A model generated the notes under the pieces. The model made no database searches. It saw only the letters and a program-made list of their open reading frames with translations, and was not told the DNA's origin. From contig CADECG010000015.1 in the NCBI GenBank assembly GCA_902825795.1, positions 1 through 41,873 of the forward strand: a stretch of 41,873 nucleotides of DNA, read 5' to 3'. The DNA comes from an uncultured Bacteroidota bacterium (lineage in GTDB: Bacteria > Bacteroidota > Bacteroidia > Flavobacteriales_F > PHOS-HE28). Positions within the stretch are counted from its first letter, which is position 1. Each line of letters begins with the position of its first letter. Position numbers and translations under genes: made by a program. Of the stretch, positions 41,293 to 41,873 are shown piece by piece.

Positions 41293-41781
41293 ATGGACGT
41301 ACAGGCCGAACTATTCGTGAAGATGGCGATCGACGCGTGGACCAAGGAACTGAACGCAACCGAAAAGTTGCTGGAGAAGCTCTCCGACGAACAGTTGATG
41401 AACGAAGTCGCGCCCTCTCGCAACAGGGGCATCTACCTCGTTGGGCACTTGATCGCGGAACACGACCAGATGATGTCGCTGCTCCGCTTCCAACCTGCGC
41501 TCCATCCGGAGCTGAAGCCGCCGTTCATCGATGCACCGGACCGTGCCATCGCCGAACTGCCCACGTTAACGCAGCTCCGCGAACAGTGGAGAACAGTGAG
41601 CGGAACGTTGATGCAGCATATCGTTCGACTTCCCGCAGAGGAGTGGTTCACGCGTCATGCGAACATCTCCGAAGAGGACTTCCCCAAAGAGCCGCACCGC
41701 AATAGACTGAACGTGCTGCTCAGTCGCACAAGCCATCTGGCCTATCACCGTGGGCAACTGGTGTTGCTGGCGAACAAGTAG
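41293..41781 (+). CDS. DinB-family protein
   Basis: The 162-residue product (from the ATG at 41293, MDVQAELFVKMAIDAW) has the DinB/YfiT-like four-helix-bundle pattern. The metal-binding histidines are likely in VGHLIAEHDQMMSLL and in TSHLAYHRGQLVLL near the C-terminus. The HLAYHRGQL motif is characteristic of the family, which includes metal-dependent thiol transferases and DNA-damage-inducible proteins of mostly unknown substrate. Cytosolic, with its own promoter. The previous gene stops 72 bp upstream, and no partner lies nearby. Confidence 0.85.
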   Translation: MDVQAELFVKMAIDAWTKELNATEKLLEKLSDEQLMNEVAPSRNRGIYLVGHLIAEHDQMMSLLRFQPALHPELKPPFIDAPDRAIAELPTLTQLREQWRTVSGTLMQHIVRLPAEEWFTRHANISEEDFPKEPHRNRLNVLLSRTSHLAYHRGQLVLLANK

Positions 41782-41873
41782 GTCCACATATCCGAACATC
41801 CCCATTTCTCCCAACGACATACTGAGCCGAACGGACCACCGGCCCTGGCCGTTGCCCCAGGGTAGTTGGCCCC
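41782..41873. other. Terminal intergenic stretch with a short hairpin
   Basis: No gene is visible in the last 92 bp. CCCTGG (41843-41848) pairs with CCAGGG (41857-41862) around an 8-nt loop, 61 bp after the DinB stop. There is no U-tract, so a terminator role is only possible. Confidence 0.3.

Overview
The window reads as chromosomal DNA of a Bacteroidota bacterium, most likely a GC-rich member of Flavobacteriales. The evidence is several secreted proteins with the C-terminal sorting domain of the type IX secretion system (T9SS), LytTR response regulators, an exbB-exbD-exbD-tonB-pstS-TPR operon, a gcvH-vanZ pair, a DUF6029-type outer membrane protein, and TAnnTTTG-type -7 promoter elements with few Shine-Dalgarno sequences. 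The lineage is inferred; no rRNA or tRNA gene was seen.

Positions 1-23.8 kb are mostly housekeeping. In order they hold: a truncated DUF6029 protein with a TlpA-like thioredoxin (-); a T9SS thioredoxin-fold protein (-) with a clear terminator; a small T9SS protein (+) abutting a SIR2 deacylase (-); a MORN-repeat lipoprotein or secreted protein (-); gcvH-vanZ (+); the sulfate activation operon cysC-cysD-cysN (-); an APC amino acid permease and a DAACS symporter (-) separated by a REP-like inverted repeat; the ExbB/ExbD/ExbD/TonB/small membrane protein/PstS-like/TPR operon (-) with its terminator; deoC (+); and a hybrid histidine kinase coupled to a LytTR regulator (-).

Positions 24.0-41.2 kb (+) form a surface-protein and signalling island. 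It contains a repetitive head-like adhesin coupled to a T9SS protein, a TPR/HisKA_2 kinase coupled to a LytTR regulator, an unrecognised secreted protein coupled to a beta-helix T9SS protein, a stand-alone LytTR protein, a small unknown ORF, a second TPR/HisKA_2 kinase that is a paralogue of the first, and two more beta-helix T9SS proteins. A DinB-family protein closes the window.

The most interesting signal is a 33-bp element present three times (29840-29872, 35690-35722, 37416-37448), each time directly upstream of a secreted-protein gene. It has two GTTCrCCC half-sites exactly 21 bp apart (two helical turns), with a -7-like element 40-41 bp after the second half-site and a start codon 24-28 bp further on. 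Direct repeats at this spacing are how LytTR domains bind DNA. The element is therefore proposed as the operator of a local LytTR regulon in which the TPR kinases and LytTR proteins switch on the T9SS-exported beta-helix proteins. A second theme is that many genes have the -7 element only 3-6 nt before the start codon, which predicts leaderless or nearly leaderless mRNAs.
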